From Nitrosomonadaceae bacterium (GTDB lineage Bacteria; Pseudomonadota; Gammaproteobacteria; Burkholderiales; Nitrosomonadaceae), in the NCBI GenBank assembly GCA_030646695.1, contig JAUSLF010000062.1, positions 1-64,000 on the forward strand: a stretch of 64,000 nt of DNA. Direction: 5' to 3'. Positions within the stretch are counted from its first letter, which is position 1. Each line of letters opens with the position of its first letter. Positions 1 to 8,728 of this stretch are shown here, piece after piece. The translations under genes were made by a program, and so were the position numbers. Below the pieces are notes generated by a model, which had not been told where the DNA came from, searched no databases, and worked only from the letters and a program-made list of their open reading frames with translations.

Positions 1-41
1 TGGTATCGTTGCTCACTGGTGAGCTGATTGTAGTGCTTCAT
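1..41 (-). CDS. IS30-family transposase, N-terminal fragment (cut by window edge)
   Basis: The visible residues are MKHYNQLTSEQRY, closely matching the usual N-terminus of IS30-family transposases, where the opening helix precedes a helix-turn-helix that binds the element ends. An AAGGAG ribosome binding site lies five bases before the ATG, so the start is well supported. The DDE catalytic domain is outside the window, so whether the gene is intact is unknown. Confidence 0.7.
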   Translation of the reverse strand, partial: MKHYNQLTSEQRY

Positions 42-145
42 CTGTGCTCCTTTTACTTGGTCGTTTAAGAGGCTCCGATACTACCGCAGCTCGCCTCCAA
101 ATTTCCTTACAAAAGTTGCACTTCAAAGTTGAATCCGCCACCTTT
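1..145 (-). mobile_element. End of an IS30-family insertion sequence (truncated by window edge)
   Basis: The first 41 bases on the minus strand encode the start of an IS30-type transposase. The next ~100 bp fit the non-coding terminus of such an element. The outer boundary near 138-145 (around GTTGAATCCGCCA) is my estimate, because the other end lies outside the window and the inverted repeats cannot be compared. No target duplication can be checked. Confidence 0.5.
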
Positions 146-318
146 AAGCTTTAAACTTGAACATAGTAACATTGAGTGACCGGAATGGGAGAATGTCGAC
201 CGGTTGCTTCGTGTCGGGAACCGACTATCGCGACCGGCAGGACTGTGTTGATTGAAATCTCGCTATGGAGCTTCTGAACCGCTTTATTTGCGCGCCCCCT
301 GCCTTGTGCGGCAAGAAT

Positions 319-2004
319 TCACGAACTGCATGACAGCGCCGAACATCCCGGCTTGTTACGCGCCCATTCGGGACGCCGGTTTGCAAGCTCATCATGCGCG
401 GGCTGTTCGTCGTAGGGGTGTTGCAATACTTGCATCAGCCGCATCATGACAGATGCATCGCCCTGCTGCAGCGCTTCGATCGCCTGCTGCGCCAGATAAT
501 TGCGCAGGACGTACTTGGGATTGGCGCGCCGCATCCGCTGCAAACGCACGTTCACAAACTCCGGCAAATCCGTAGCCGCCGCATCCAGACGTACCCGCGC
601 AATATAGCGGCGCAGCCAGCCGGCTAACTGGCTCAGTGGCGTGGGTGCAAAGACTTCTTCAGTATAGAACGCGCGACGCAGCAGCCCGGCCAGTGCGGCA
701 TCCTCCAGCATGTCAGCTGCGCCATTCACCGGAATGGTCATGAGACCGCGAAAGAAGAGCGTCATGTCGGTCTCAACCTGCTGCAACAGGTCAAACAGGT
801 CGCTCAGCAGTAGGTCATCGCCTTCATGTCCCAGCGTGACCAGCCCAAGCTTGTCGGCCAGCATTTCACGCCATGCGTTGTGGAAGGTATCGCCAAAGAC
901 AGTCAATCCCTGCTCCAGCGCCATGCGGTCGCCGACCAGCGGAGCGAGCGCGGTGGCGAGCCGAGTCAAATTCCATTGCGCGATCTCTGGCTGGTTGCCA
1001 TAGCAATAACGCCGTCCCTGCGCATCCGTAGTGTTGGGTGTCCATTGCAGATCAAAACCCTCCAGCCAGCCGTAGGGGCCGTAGTCGATCGTCAGCCCCA
1101 GAATCGACATATTGTCGGTGTTCATCACGCCGTGGACAAAACCAACCCGCATCCAGTGGGCTATCAGCGTTCCGGTGCGACGGCAGATTTCTTCGAACCA
1201 GCGCGCGTAGATTGAAGGTGAAGGTGCCCCCAGTTCGGGAAAATGCTGGCCTATGACGTAGTCAGCCAGGCGTTTGAGCGCATTCAGCTCACTGTGCGCG
1301 GCCAGTATCTCAAAGTTGCCGAAGCGCACGAATGACGGTGCGACGCGGCAGACGATGGCGCCCATCTCGGCCTGCGGGTTGCCATCATAAAACATGTCAC
1401 GCACCACAGATTCACCAGTCGCCACCAGACTCAACGCTCGGGTAGTCGGCACGCCCAGATGATGCATGGCTTCGCTGCATAGAAACTCGCGCACCGATGA
1501 GCGCAACACCGCGCGCCCATCCGCGGTGCGCGAATAGGGCGTTTTGCCGGCACCCTTGAGCTGCAACTCCCAGCGCTTGCCATCCGGACTGAGTATCTCG
1601 CCCAGGGTGATGGCGCGGCCATCGCCGAGCTGCCCCGCCCAATGGCCGAACTGATGCCCGCCGTAGCGCGCCGCGTAGGGCTGCATGCCGGGGAGGACGC
1701 GGTTGCCGCCGAGCACCTCTGCCGCCGGACCGGCAGGCGACTCCGGGCGCGAGATGCCGAGTAATTCTCCTACCGGTTGTGCCCAAGCCAGCAGCCGTGG
1801 CGCTCGTACTGGGGTCGGATCGACGCGCGTATAACAGGCGTTGCGCACCGCACGGGACACATTGTGAGTTTCCGCATCGCCGGGCAGCGCGCGCACGAAA
1901 CTATTATCGAATTGCGCATCACACAGATTGTGCAGAGCGGAAAGACCAGGGGTAGCGGGAATATCCGGAATGGCAGTGCCGCGCTTGAAGTTGTTGTGTC
2001 TCAT
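319..2004 (-). CDS. selO: Protein adenylyltransferase SelO (YdiU/UPF0061 family)
   Basis: SelO is a pseudokinase-fold enzyme that transfers AMP from ATP to Ser/Thr/Tyr of target proteins and is linked to redox stress. The family blocks are present in order: [20 protein letters not shown], the lysine region [33 protein letters not shown] and [12 protein letters not shown], whose Asn and Asp bind metal in this family. The C-terminus ends SCSS, placing a Cys where animal SelO has selenocysteine. The ATG at 2004 gives 561 residues, somewhat longer than E. coli SelO. An in-frame codon further upstream would add 28 residues that look unrelated. No clear ribosome binding site was seen, so the exact start is uncertain. 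Confidence 0.93.
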   Translation of the reverse strand: MRHNNFKRGTAIPDIPATPGLSALHNLCDAQFDNSFVRALPGDAETHNVSRAVRNACYTRVDPTPVRAPRLLAWAQPVGELLGISRPESPAGPAAEVLGGNRVLPGMQPYAARYGGHQFGHWAGQLGDGRAITLGEILSPDGKRWELQLKGAGKTPYSRTADGRAVLRSSVREFLCSEAMHHLGVPTTRALSLVATGESVVRDMFYDGNPQAEMGAIVCRVAPSFVRFGNFEILAAHSELNALKRLADYVIGQHFPELGAPSPSIYARWFEEICRRTGTLIAHWMRVGFVHGVMNTDNMSILGLTIDYGPYGWLEGFDLQWTPNTTDAQGRRYCYGNQPEIAQWNLTRLATALAPLVGDRMALEQGLTVFGDTFHNAWREMLADKLGLVTLGHEGDDLLLSDLFDLLQQVETDMTLFFRGLMTIPVNGAADMLEDAALAGLLRRAFYTEEVFAPTPLSQLAGWLRRYIARVRLDAAATDLPEFVNVRLQRMRRANPKYVLRNYLAQQAIEALQQGDASVMMRLMQVLQHPYDEQPAHDELANRRPEWARNKPGCSALSCSS

Positions 2005-2118
2005 GAAATATTTGGCTGATACTGGTGAAGGTACTGACTGGAACAGGAGGTCTGGCCTGAGGCATCGATTCACAGTGTTGCGGTCCAAACTACTGAGGCT
2101 AGCATCTCTTTTAGCTAG

Positions 2119-2499
2119 TCATGACCCTATCTTGTAGTCGGTGGTTAACATTTCCAGAAGATGGCCGTTAGCATCACGAAAATAGACTCCGCGCCCATCG
2201 TTATCATGATTGATTTTCATGTTTTCTGATTCATAGGGGCCGCTGCCATACTTGATGTCCTCTGCTTCCAGGCGGCTGAATATTTCGTCGAATTCCTGCT
2301 CAGTTACTTTGAATGCATAGTGATGAGATTCGAATTTTTCTTTATTATCAAAATCCAGACATAAAGTGTCGTTCACTCTCACCACAATAAAATGCGAAAA
2401 CTCGCCGATATATTCGAAACCAAATATTCTCGAATAGAATTTGGCCGAGGCGACCTTGTCATGTGAGGGCACGATGGTGTGGTTTAGTGTTATTGCCAA
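2119..2499 (-). CDS. VOC (glyoxalase/bleomycin-resistance) superfamily protein
   Basis: This is a single-domain VOC protein of 126 residues. It has an N-terminal half LNHTIVPSHDKVASAKFY and a C-terminal half ending GRGVYFRDANGHLLEM, the typical metal-ligand Glu position of the family. VOC proteins act as lyases, dioxygenases or antibiotic-binding proteins, and the substrate cannot be told here. I chose the TTG at 2499 because AAGGAG lies five bases before it (2505-2510). The ATG at 2544 would add 15 residues that resemble no VOC start. It follows selO downstream on the same strand but is not obviously coupled to it. Confidence 0.85.
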   Translation of the reverse strand: MAITLNHTIVPSHDKVASAKFYSRIFGFEYIGEFSHFIVVRVNDTLCLDFDNKEKFESHHYAFKVTEQEFDEIFSRLEAEDIKYGSGPYESENMKINHDNDGRGVYFRDANGHLLEMLTTDYKIGS

Positions 2500-2648
2500 A
2501 ATAACTCCTTGCTTGTGGTTTCGACCAGGCTGTAGAAAAACCATTGCAAACGCATATTACCTGACCACCAAGTTGCATCAACACCCGCAACCGCACTGTG
2601 AAAATTTGCGAGGCCATTTCTCACTATATGGTTAGCGACAACCCAATT

Positions 2649-3074
2649 TCATTTGATCAACTTTATCACCAGCCGATTTTTAACCTCTTTTACGCCAGCC
2701 ACCGCACCCGCCAGTACTTTGGCCATATCGCTACTTGGCAACGAGTCGACCGATCCGCTTAATGTCACCACGCCTTTTACGGTATCAACACTGATTTGCA
2801 GCGTCTTGAGACCGGGTTCGGCAAAAATGGCTGCTTTGACCTTGGCCGTAATCTCAGCATCATCGATGACCACGACAGCTTTCTCGCCTTGTTCGCCCAG
2901 TTTTTCAACGACTTTATCGGCCGCTTCGCCTATTTTCTTGCCGGCTTCGCCAACTGTCTGGTCTATCTTTTTACCTGCGGTCTCTGCCGGTCCCGGCTTG
3001 TCGCATGCGGTAAGTCCAGCGGCGAAGAGCAGCGAAATGCCGATTAATTTGATGAAATTCTTTGGGGAATTCAT
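2649..3074 (-). CDS. BON-domain lipoprotein
   Basis: The 141-residue protein has a signal peptide ending in a lipobox (AGLTAC, Cys24). A lysine- and glutamate-rich amphipathic stretch of 10-11 residue repeats (GKKIDQTVGEAGKKIGEAAD) follows. The C-terminal BON domain (about 70-140) carries the typical ITAKVKAAIFAEPGLK and VTLSGSV pattern. BON proteins are envelope proteins, often osmotically induced (OsmY-like), that bind membranes or partner proteins. The start is supported by GGAGTC a few bases upstream. It is probably monocistronic. Confidence 0.85.
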   Translation of the reverse strand: MNSPKNFIKLIGISLLFAAGLTACDKPGPAETAGKKIDQTVGEAGKKIGEAADKVVEKLGEQGEKAVVVIDDAEITAKVKAAIFAEPGLKTLQISVDTVKGVVTLSGSVDSLPSSDMAKVLAGAVAGVKEVKNRLVIKLIK

Positions 3075-3125
3075 TTTGACTCCTTGAGGGTCTCAGTCAT
3101 GTCGGGATGAATTATGCACTACGGC

Positions 3126-4001
3126 TCAGCGCTTGCTCAACAGGGTGAAATCTTTGGCGTAGCCATGCAGCTTCTGGGTCAAATGCAGGCGTTGTTTCGG
3201 CGTCAGCATTGCATCAAGCTCCAGCATCAGTTGCCGCAACTGTTTTACCCACTGTGCCCAGACCCGCTCGTGTTCGGCGCTGCGACCATTTCCCCAATCG
3301 GTCAGCCATTGCCCGAGACCTTCTTCCAACTTGTCTTTCGGTAGCCTGGTTTCGAGCAATTCGCGCAGCATTTTTTGCCGGGTGGCGCGGTGCGCGTAGC
3401 GATGCTCGGCGTTCTGCGGAAACGCTTTCACCATTTCAGTGCCCCGCTCTTTCTGGCCCGGTTCAAGCGTCCCGACCCAGTCTTCGATACGTTCCAGCGA
3501 TCTCTTCACGCGTTTCTTTTCCAGCGCTTCGGAGGTGCCGTCAAGATGTTCCTTGCGGAACTTTGCATTTTCTTTGGCGAACTTCGTGTCCATGATGCTG
3601 AACTGGGCTGGTTCCATGGTTCCCAGCACACCGGCCAAATCACCTGCGACATAATACATCAGTGTTTCTCTACGCGCTTCCACAGCGTTATCCATCCAGT
3701 CCAGATCAGCCGGTTTGAGTCCGGCCTCGACCCGCCTGGCTGTCTCGGTACACAGCATGGCGTATTTTGGCAGTTCTTCCCGGCGGTGCCAGGTATGTGC
3801 ACGCTGTAAATCTCGATTGAACTGCGCCTGCTGGTGGGTGTTGAAATCAAAGTAATCGGAGACAACCCAGCGTATCGCCATATCAACATTGTTGTAGGCG
3901 ATATTGATGACGCTGCACCCGCTCAGCAGCAGGAGCAGTAGCGGCAGTAACAGTTGGCGGAGTGAGATCCTGGGCAAACGCATTATGGCAATTGAAGGCA
4001 C
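3126..4001 (-). CDS. DUF6279-type lipoprotein
   Basis: A 291-residue lipoprotein with a leucine-rich signal sequence and lipobox LLSGCS, followed by SVINIAYNNVDMAIRWVVSDYFDF and a helical, charged body. The HTWHRREELPKYA segment is typical of DUF6279 lipoproteins of proteobacteria. The function is unknown; it is expected on the periplasmic face of a membrane. The start used is a GTG at 4001; an ATG at 3983 (MRLPRISLRQLL) gives an equally good signal peptide. A small membrane-protein ORF ends 10 bases upstream. Confidence 0.75.
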   Translation of the reverse strand: MPSIAIMRLPRISLRQLLLPLLLLLLSGCSVINIAYNNVDMAIRWVVSDYFDFNTHQQAQFNRDLQRAHTWHRREELPKYAMLCTETARRVEAGLKPADLDWMDNAVEARRETLMYYVAGDLAGVLGTMEPAQFSIMDTKFAKENAKFRKEHLDGTSEALEKKRVKRSLERIEDWVGTLEPGQKERGTEMVKAFPQNAEHRYAHRATRQKMLRELLETRLPKDKLEEGLGQWLTDWGNGRSAEHERVWAQWVKQLRQLMLELDAMLTPKQRLHLTQKLHGYAKDFTLLSKR

Positions 4002-4010
4002 AGTCTGAAA

Positions 4011-4112
4011 TCAATCATCACTTCTCATCCACTGCAAAAGCAAGATCACTCCCAGAATAAACCCCAGACCCAGGATAGCCTTTACAAATTCCTTGGCGAA
4101 CCAGAACAGCAT
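4011..4112 (-). CDS. Putative 33-residue membrane protein
   Basis: A short reading frame encodes MLFWFAKEFVKAILGLG followed by a hydrophobic stretch and QWMRSDD, so one transmembrane helix with a charged tail. It sits 10 bp before the DUF6279 lipoprotein gene on the same strand, and the two could be cotranscribed. The hydrophobic-then-charged design argues for a real small protein, but no family is recognised and no strong ribosome binding site is seen. Confidence 0.4.
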   Translation of the reverse strand: MLFWFAKEFVKAILGLGFILGVILLLQWMRSDD

Positions 4113-4176
4113 GGACTCATATAAATCCAATTAGTCATCTCCTCTGAAGAAGGGGCCCCTAAAGTATTTCCGGCGC

Positions 4177-4380
4177 TCACTTCCGTGACCACCACCATAG
4201 CAGCAGTGACAAGAGTGCCGACACCAGCAGACCTGTCATTAACGGAAAGTAAAAGCTGAAGTTTTCCCGCTCGATGGTGATATCCCCCGGCAGCCGTCCA
4301 AAGGGTAGCTTCGACAGCCAGGGCCATGCCAGTCCCACCAGCAACAACAGCAGACCGAGCAGAATAAGCAGACGTTGCAT
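4177..4380 (-). CDS. DUF2905 family two-helix membrane protein
   Basis: A 67-residue protein with two transmembrane helices (about 3-22 and 47-64) joined by the conserved loop KLPFGRLPGDITIERENFSF. The LPGDI...F.FYFPL pattern is diagnostic of DUF2905. The function is unknown; members are inner-membrane proteins often encoded singly. The length matches the family. Confidence 0.88.
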   Translation of the reverse strand: MQRLLILLGLLLLLVGLAWPWLSKLPFGRLPGDITIERENFSFYFPLMTGLLVSALLSLLLWWWSRK

Positions 4381-4422
4381 AAGGGCTACCTGGCTCCACT
4401 ACCGGGGTTGTACTTTTTCTTC

Positions 4423-4884
4423 CTATCTGGGATTTTTCAGTAATTTCTCAGGCAGAAGGCGCGTATCTTCAGACCCGAGTATCGGGAAAATCCCGCGGTT
4501 CTCATCATCAATGGAGAACTGTGCCTGCCAGATGCGGCCGCCGTCTTGATCCACGATCAGAAAGTTCCACATATTATCGGTCGGGTACAAGGTAAAGCGT
4601 CCATTCTTGCCATCGGCTGCCAGAGCCTCTGTGTTGATCGGTGTCCGCGTCCGATTGTTATCGTTGTCCACGCTGAACTGCACCTGCCAGAGGCGGCCAG
4701 TCTGGGTGTCGAGTTCCAGGAAATTCCACATGTTTCCGGTCTTGAACAGACGGTAGCGCACCTCCAGCCGCTGTGGCGGATCAGTTTCGAATTTCATTTT
4801 ATCGGCAGCATGCACGCTAAAAGTGCTGCCATATCCGAGCAACACAGCCAGAATAGTAATCAGTTGAAGGTAGGGAAATCTCAT
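4423..4884 (-). CDS. Secreted protein with two internal MWNFL repeats
   Basis: After a signal peptide (MRFPYLQLITILAVLLGYG...VHA), the 153-residue protein contains two copies of a ~45-residue unit. The first reads RLFKTGNMWNFLELDTQTGR then WQVQFSVDNDNNR. The second reads TLYPTDNMWNFLIVDQDGGR then WQAQFSIDDENR. The tandem unit suggests a small beta-rich periplasmic fold. I do not recognise a family. The ATG at 4884 was chosen because it begins the signal peptide. The gene starts just downstream of a second small secreted-protein gene on the same strand. Confidence 0.65.
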   Translation of the reverse strand: MRFPYLQLITILAVLLGYGSTFSVHAADKMKFETDPPQRLEVRYRLFKTGNMWNFLELDTQTGRLWQVQFSVDNDNNRTRTPINTEALAADGKNGRFTLYPTDNMWNFLIVDQDGGRIWQAQFSIDDENRGIFPILGSEDTRLLPEKLLKNPR

Positions 4885-4945
4885 GGGTCGGTCGGTAGAA
4901 GATAATTCAGTACGAAATGGGTCGCTTGCAGTAATGGGGTGGCGT

Positions 4946-5278
4946 TCAGGGGCTGATACTTGCACTGACAGCATCGTATACCTGTACGCTGAATTCACTG
5001 GCCTGCTGGACAATTATCCCCTCTGCATCGCTTTCAATTTTTCCCGTTTTGGAGTGATGTACTCCAAACGCATGAGCATTCTTCCACACTGCGATACATA
5101 TCGGATTAGTGAGAATCTTTTTCTTTGACGCGAGATGCGCGGCCAAGCCGCTTAGGAACCTGTCATCTGCCCCGGAGAAATAACCGCCGACGGCGCAGAT
5201 TTTGTAATCTTCATTCTCGGCGCCATTGGCGCTGGAAAATGCGAATAATAATACCAGCCACAAATACTTCCATTTCAT
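4946..5278 (-). CDS. Small secreted hypothetical protein
   Basis: A 110-residue protein with a clear signal peptide (MKWKYLWLVLLFAFSSANGA) and two cysteines in the mature part (ICAVGG and NPICIAVW), which could form one disulfide. No family was recognised. It lies 61 bp upstream of the MWNFL-repeat gene on the same strand, so the two may share a transcript. The periplasmic location is inferred from the signal peptide only. Confidence 0.55.
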   Translation of the reverse strand: MKWKYLWLVLLFAFSSANGAENEDYKICAVGGYFSGADDRFLSGLAAHLASKKKILTNPICIAVWKNAHAFGVHHSKTGKIESDAEGIIVQQASEFSVQVYDAVSASISP

Positions 5279-5429
5279 GATTAGCCCTTAGATATAACGA
5301 TGGGAAGTTTCCGGGGGTCAGTTTAACCCACTTCGCCGATCAAAAAGAACCCCCACTCTGCCCCCAAGTTTTACGCGCACAGTTGAGATTGGGCGCTGGC
5401 CGTAACGAGATCAATCAGGTTGTCAACGT

Positions 5430-6068
5430 TTAGAGCTGGCATGAATCGAGCACGATGCGCCGGAGGATATGCAGCCGGCCGTGAAAGAAATGTTCTGCGC
5501 CAGGGATTACCACTACCGGCAGTTCCTGCGGCGCGGCCCAGTCCAGCACGGATTTCAGCGGAACCACATCGTCCCGGTCACCGTGGATAATCAGCGTGCT
5601 GGCAGCATGACCGGCGACGGGCGGTGCTTTCAGCCGTTCCACCGAGGGCGCCACCATCACCAGTTTCTGCGGATTGAGCCGTTGCGCCACATGCGCCTGG
5701 ATCGCGCCGCCGAAAGAAAACCCTGCCAGCAGCAACGGCAGATTATCAAACCGGGCAGCGAATTGACTGCGGATGGTCCTGACCACTGCAAGTACGTCCT
5801 CGACCTCGCCCACACCCATATCGTAGGCGCCATCACTCTTGCCGACACCGCGAAAATTGAATTTAACGGTAGCAAATCCCAGTTCGGGCAAAACCTTGAA
5901 CAGGGTATGCACTATCTTGTTGTCCATAGTGCCGCCGTATAGCGGATGGGGATGAGCGATGACGGCTATGCCAGCAATGCCGCCGGGGCGGGCAGCATCC
6001 GGCTCGGCCAGTACTGTTTCCAGTTTGCCCGCTGGGCCGTCGATGAAGAATTTCTGGGGAATGCTCAC
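5430..6068 (-). CDS. Alpha/beta hydrolase (COG2945-type)
   Basis: A 212-residue cytoplasmic hydrolase. It has the HPHPLYGGTMDNKIVHTL block, RGVGKSDG, the nucleophile elbow GFSFGG (catalytic Ser), the acid region HGDRDDVVP and the late His in PGAEHFFHG, the full catalytic triad of small esterase-like alpha/beta hydrolases. The HPHPL..GTM.N start is typical of the proteobacterial COG2945 group. The natural substrate is unknown. Its start lies 25 bp from the end of the ferredoxin gene upstream on the same strand, suggesting an operon. Confidence 0.88.
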   Translation of the reverse strand: MSIPQKFFIDGPAGKLETVLAEPDAARPGGIAGIAVIAHPHPLYGGTMDNKIVHTLFKVLPELGFATVKFNFRGVGKSDGAYDMGVGEVEDVLAVVRTIRSQFAARFDNLPLLLAGFSFGGAIQAHVAQRLNPQKLVMVAPSVERLKAPPVAGHAASTLIIHGDRDDVVPLKSVLDWAAPQELPVVVIPGAEHFFHGRLHILRRIVLDSCQL

Positions 6069-6093
6069 TGCTGCAATTGAAGAAAATGAGGTT

Positions 6094-6405
6094 TCAGATC
6101 TTCAGCCGCTCGACCACGCGTCCGTTTTTCAGATGTTCCTCGATAATTTCGTCGATGTCTTCCTTGTCCACATAGGTGTACCAGACTTCTTCCGGATAGA
6201 CCACGATTACCGGGCCTTCGTTGCATCGGTCCAGACACCCTGCCGTGTTGATCCGCACCCGCTTGCTTTTGCTGTCGAGTTTGAGCGCCTTGATGCGTTC
6301 TTTGGCGTAATCGCGCATTGCCTGGGCGCCATGGTTGTTGCAGCACAATGCACCGGCTTCGCGCTGGTTGGTACAGAAGAATACATGGTAGCGGTAGTAG
6401 CTCAT
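6094..6405 (-). CDS. Thioredoxin-like [2Fe-2S] ferredoxin
   Basis: A 103-residue protein of the thioredoxin-fold ferredoxin type (COG3411). Cys11, Cys21/22, Cys57 and Cys61 sit in FFCTNQR, LCCNNHG and AGCLDRCNEGP, the spacing that binds a [2Fe-2S] cluster as in NuoE-like domains. VYPEEVWYTYV and EEHLKNGRVVERL complete the family profile. It probably transfers electrons in the cytoplasm; the partner is unknown. It is followed closely by the hydrolase gene on the same strand. Confidence 0.9.
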   Translation of the reverse strand: MSYYRYHVFFCTNQREAGALCCNNHGAQAMRDYAKERIKALKLDSKSKRVRINTAGCLDRCNEGPVIVVYPEEVWYTYVDKEDIDEIIEEHLKNGRVVERLKI

Positions 6406-6469
6406 GAGGATGTTCGAGGAAATAGTGGAATGAAGATTATACCCAGGTAAAGTCTGATTAATTCCACTT

Positions 6470-6497
6470 ATGGTTCGACATGCTCACCACGAACGGA
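6470..6497. repeat. REP-like palindromic intergenic repeat
   Basis: The sequence GGTTCGACATGCTCACCACG followed by AACGG contains the inverted arms GTTCG and CGAAC. It is one base from the very common proteobacterial intergenic repeat whose centre reads GACAAGCTCACC. It lies between the ferredoxin gene start and the end of the cis-prenyltransferase gene. It could act in RNA stability or be an inert repeat. Confidence 0.5.
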
Positions 6498-6531
6498 CTT
6501 AATTAGACCTTCCCCGAAGCAGAATGAGGCA

Positions 6532-7146
6532 TTACCCGCCGAGTGTCTGATCCTGATTCTTGAACCAGGCGAGTGCGTGCTCAAAATGCTGTGGATCAAA
6601 ATCAGGCCAATACTCATCCCTGACATAGAAATCGGCATAGACCGATTGTACTGGGAGAAAACCGCTCAATCGGCGTCCGCCTCCCCAGCGTACGATCAGA
6701 TCCAGCCGTGAAACCTCGTCTGAACGCAGGCCGCCGTTTTTAAGACCGGCCAGATCCCATTCCCAGCCATAGTTGACGAGCAGATTGATTTTCATTCCGG
6801 CGCCCTGGCGCTGGCGGAATTCTGTTAGCGCCTTAGGGAATTGCTTCGAGGTTTCATCGCCGACCACAAGCAGCGCTGCTCCACGGCGTGCGACCTCGAA
6901 AGCGAATGCAACACAGGCCTCGCTGAATGCCTGTTTCTGAATGGAAGGCCGCCTGGTATTGTCCTGGGTAAAGCAGTAGATGGAAGCTTCCTTGATGCCG
7001 CGTGCTTTACATTGCTCGTACAGCAGCAACCCTGGGTCGATACCACGAGCATATCCGGCTTCTTTCGGCAGACCATGATCCATGGCCCAGCGGCGATTTC
7101 CATCGGGAATGAAACCAACGTGACGCGGGATATTATTTTTTGCCAT
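6532..7146 (-). CDS. Divergent, short cis-prenyltransferase (UppS-like)
   Basis: The 204-residue protein has the cis-prenyltransferase start RHVGFIPDGNRRWA, keeping the catalytic Asp of the usual HIAIIMDGNGRWA. The C-terminal block is changed: RWGGGRRLSGFLPVQSVYAD replaces the usual RTSGExRxSNFLxWQ. The chain is about 40-50 residues shorter than undecaprenyl-diphosphate synthases. It may make a short prenyl diphosphate from IPP and an allylic primer, or have lost that activity. The ATG at 7146 is preferred because AAAGGC precedes it; a start at 7179 would add 11 residues. A full-length uppS is presumably elsewhere in the genome. Confidence 0.8.
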   Translation of the reverse strand: MAKNNIPRHVGFIPDGNRRWAMDHGLPKEAGYARGIDPGLLLYEQCKARGIKEASIYCFTQDNTRRPSIQKQAFSEACVAFAFEVARRGAALLVVGDETSKQFPKALTEFRQRQGAGMKINLLVNYGWEWDLAGLKNGGLRSDEVSRLDLIVRWGGGRRLSGFLPVQSVYADFYVRDEYWPDFDPQHFEHALAWFKNQDQTLGG

Positions 7147-7253
7147 TGCAGCCTTTATGCCGACATGATGTGGGGCCATACGGTACGAAGATTATCATTA
7201 AATGTGCAGACGGCGCCTGTTATTGAAGCGGCTTTCCGTCGCCTTTTTCCCAT

Positions 7254-8297
7254 TTAAAGCCTCCAGTAAAGTACCAGCAGATACGGCAGTGCCAGGATCG
7301 CCCATAGCTCGGCCAGCAGCCGGGTGAGGCCGTTAAAATTCAGCAAGTGGCCATGACGCCAGTCGAACAACTGCAATACTGTCTCGGGCAACCCATTGCC
7401 TGTATTCAACATGGTTAGCACAGTCCCCGCAATCAGACAGATCGTTGCCAGCCAGATCCGGTCGCGTAGCTGCAGGCGCAATGCCAGTGTCAGCAAGACC
7501 GCAGCGTAGCCGATTCCAGCCAGAGATTCTGCGGACAGCCATTGGGACAGGGCCTCCGGTTTCAGCAGGGCTTGTGCGGCCAGCCACTTGATAACAGCAC
7601 AGACGATGAGGAAGAGCAACGCTGCGATCCACAGCGATCGGGCTGGCTGCAGAATTGTCGACAGCAGTATGCCAAGCGTAAGAGTATTGAGCAGGATCGC
7701 GGCCGTTAACCGCATATCGAAATGCACTGGACCGGTAGAAAGGGTTTGCCCCGACCAGACACACATCAGCGGTAGCGAAGGGTTGGCCTGGATGAACAGC
7801 CACAGCCCCAGCAGAACCAGTCCCCAATCGGCGATTGGGCCTGACAGGAACCAGCGGTTTCTCCATAGCACAAGTTTCTGCATAAGGTGGGAACGGCTGC
7901 CTAGAGAGTGTGCCAATGTAGCACCTGCCAGACTACCTGCGGTGTTGGTGAGCAGGTCGGGGATCGAGGCGATGCGCCCAGGGACAAACACTTGCAGGGT
8001 TTCCATGCCAAGACTGATAGCGGCACCCACACCAGTAGCGACCAGTATCAGCGTTCCGCCGCGCAGTCGGCGCAGAGAGAGCGCTGCCAGAAAGCCGAGC
8101 GGAAGGTAGGCAAGGATGTTGATCAGGACATCGAAGCGCGTGATGTAGCGCGGCCAGACAGTGAGGAAATGAAATACACCGCTTTCCGGTACGCGCCAGC
8201 CGGTGAAAGGCGACAGGCTGGCGTAGGCGATAAGCAGCACATAGACCGGGAAAATATAAGTGTTGAGTCCGTGACGATCTGGCTGGGTGTATTTCAT
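7254..8297 (-). CDS. VanZ family membrane protein
   Basis: A 347-residue polytopic membrane protein. The N-terminal third is VanZ-like: YASLSPFTGWR, the DVLINILAYLPLGFLAAL helix, then GMETLQVFVPGRIASIPDLL and TNTAGSLAG. The C-terminal two thirds add about five further hydrophobic helices of unknown role. VanZ proteins are linked to teicoplanin resistance in Gram-positives; in proteobacteria the role is not established. It lies about 110 bp upstream of the prenyltransferase gene on the same strand. Confidence 0.82.
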   Translation of the reverse strand: MKYTQPDRHGLNTYIFPVYVLLIAYASLSPFTGWRVPESGVFHFLTVWPRYITRFDVLINILAYLPLGFLAALSLRRLRGGTLILVATGVGAAISLGMETLQVFVPGRIASIPDLLTNTAGSLAGATLAHSLGSRSHLMQKLVLWRNRWFLSGPIADWGLVLLGLWLFIQANPSLPLMCVWSGQTLSTGPVHFDMRLTAAILLNTLTLGILLSTILQPARSLWIAALLFLIVCAVIKWLAAQALLKPEALSQWLSAESLAGIGYAAVLLTLALRLQLRDRIWLATICLIAGTVLTMLNTGNGLPETVLQLFDWRHGHLLNFNGLTRLLAELWAILALPYLLVLYWRL

Positions 8298-8456
8298 GTT
8301 GGCTTCATTGCGCAGCGGTGCGACAGCGTCATTCTATGACATATGAGCACCTCTAAAAATTCAGATTTCGTCACAATACTTTGTTGCTTACAAAAAATGT
8401 TTCCTTACATGTCAGTCATATGCCGTATCTATATTTTTTTCTCCCGCCTCGTCTGG
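8298..8456. other. Intergenic, no gene seen
   Basis: This AT-rich spacer, read with the element that follows it, makes a 431-bp gap between the VanZ gene and potD. A plus-strand reading frame that begins here runs into the repeat element and has no family similarity. The VanZ promoter is presumably here on the minus strand. Confidence 0.5.
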
Positions 8457-8728
8457 GGAACCACTGAACAAGTCCCATGCGGACGCGACGGCGGCTTTGC
8501 GGGATGGGATGCACGAAAGGCGAGAACGCGAATGGCCATTCCCTTCGCTACGAGCCTGACACCGCAGACCGCCTCAAAGCCCCGTCCCGCAGGGTTGCGG
8601 CAAAATTCGGCGCTTGCGGTGTTGCGCTCCTTGGCTTCGTAGGCCAGGCTACGACCTGCGTCGCGTGCCTTGCAATCATCCCGATTTTGCCTGCAACGCG
8701 CTCCACGGAGGACTTGTTCAACGGTTCC
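8457..8728. mobile_element. MITE-like element with 19-bp terminal inverted repeats
   Basis: GGAACCACTGAACAAGTCC at 8457-8475 is the inverted copy, 17 of 19 bases, of GGACTTGTTCAACGGTTCC at 8710-8728. The 272-bp interior is GC-rich and carries no convincing coding sequence. Short length, near-perfect terminal repeats and no transposase fit a non-autonomous miniature element. No target duplication is visible. It ends next to the potD stop codon, so it might also supply a hairpin terminator. A related half-end is seen at 15838-15852. Confidence 0.55.

Noticed and set aside
8343-8642. Plus-strand frame running into the MITE-like element
   Set aside because: It crosses the inverted repeat boundary, has no protein-like pattern and no ribosome binding site.
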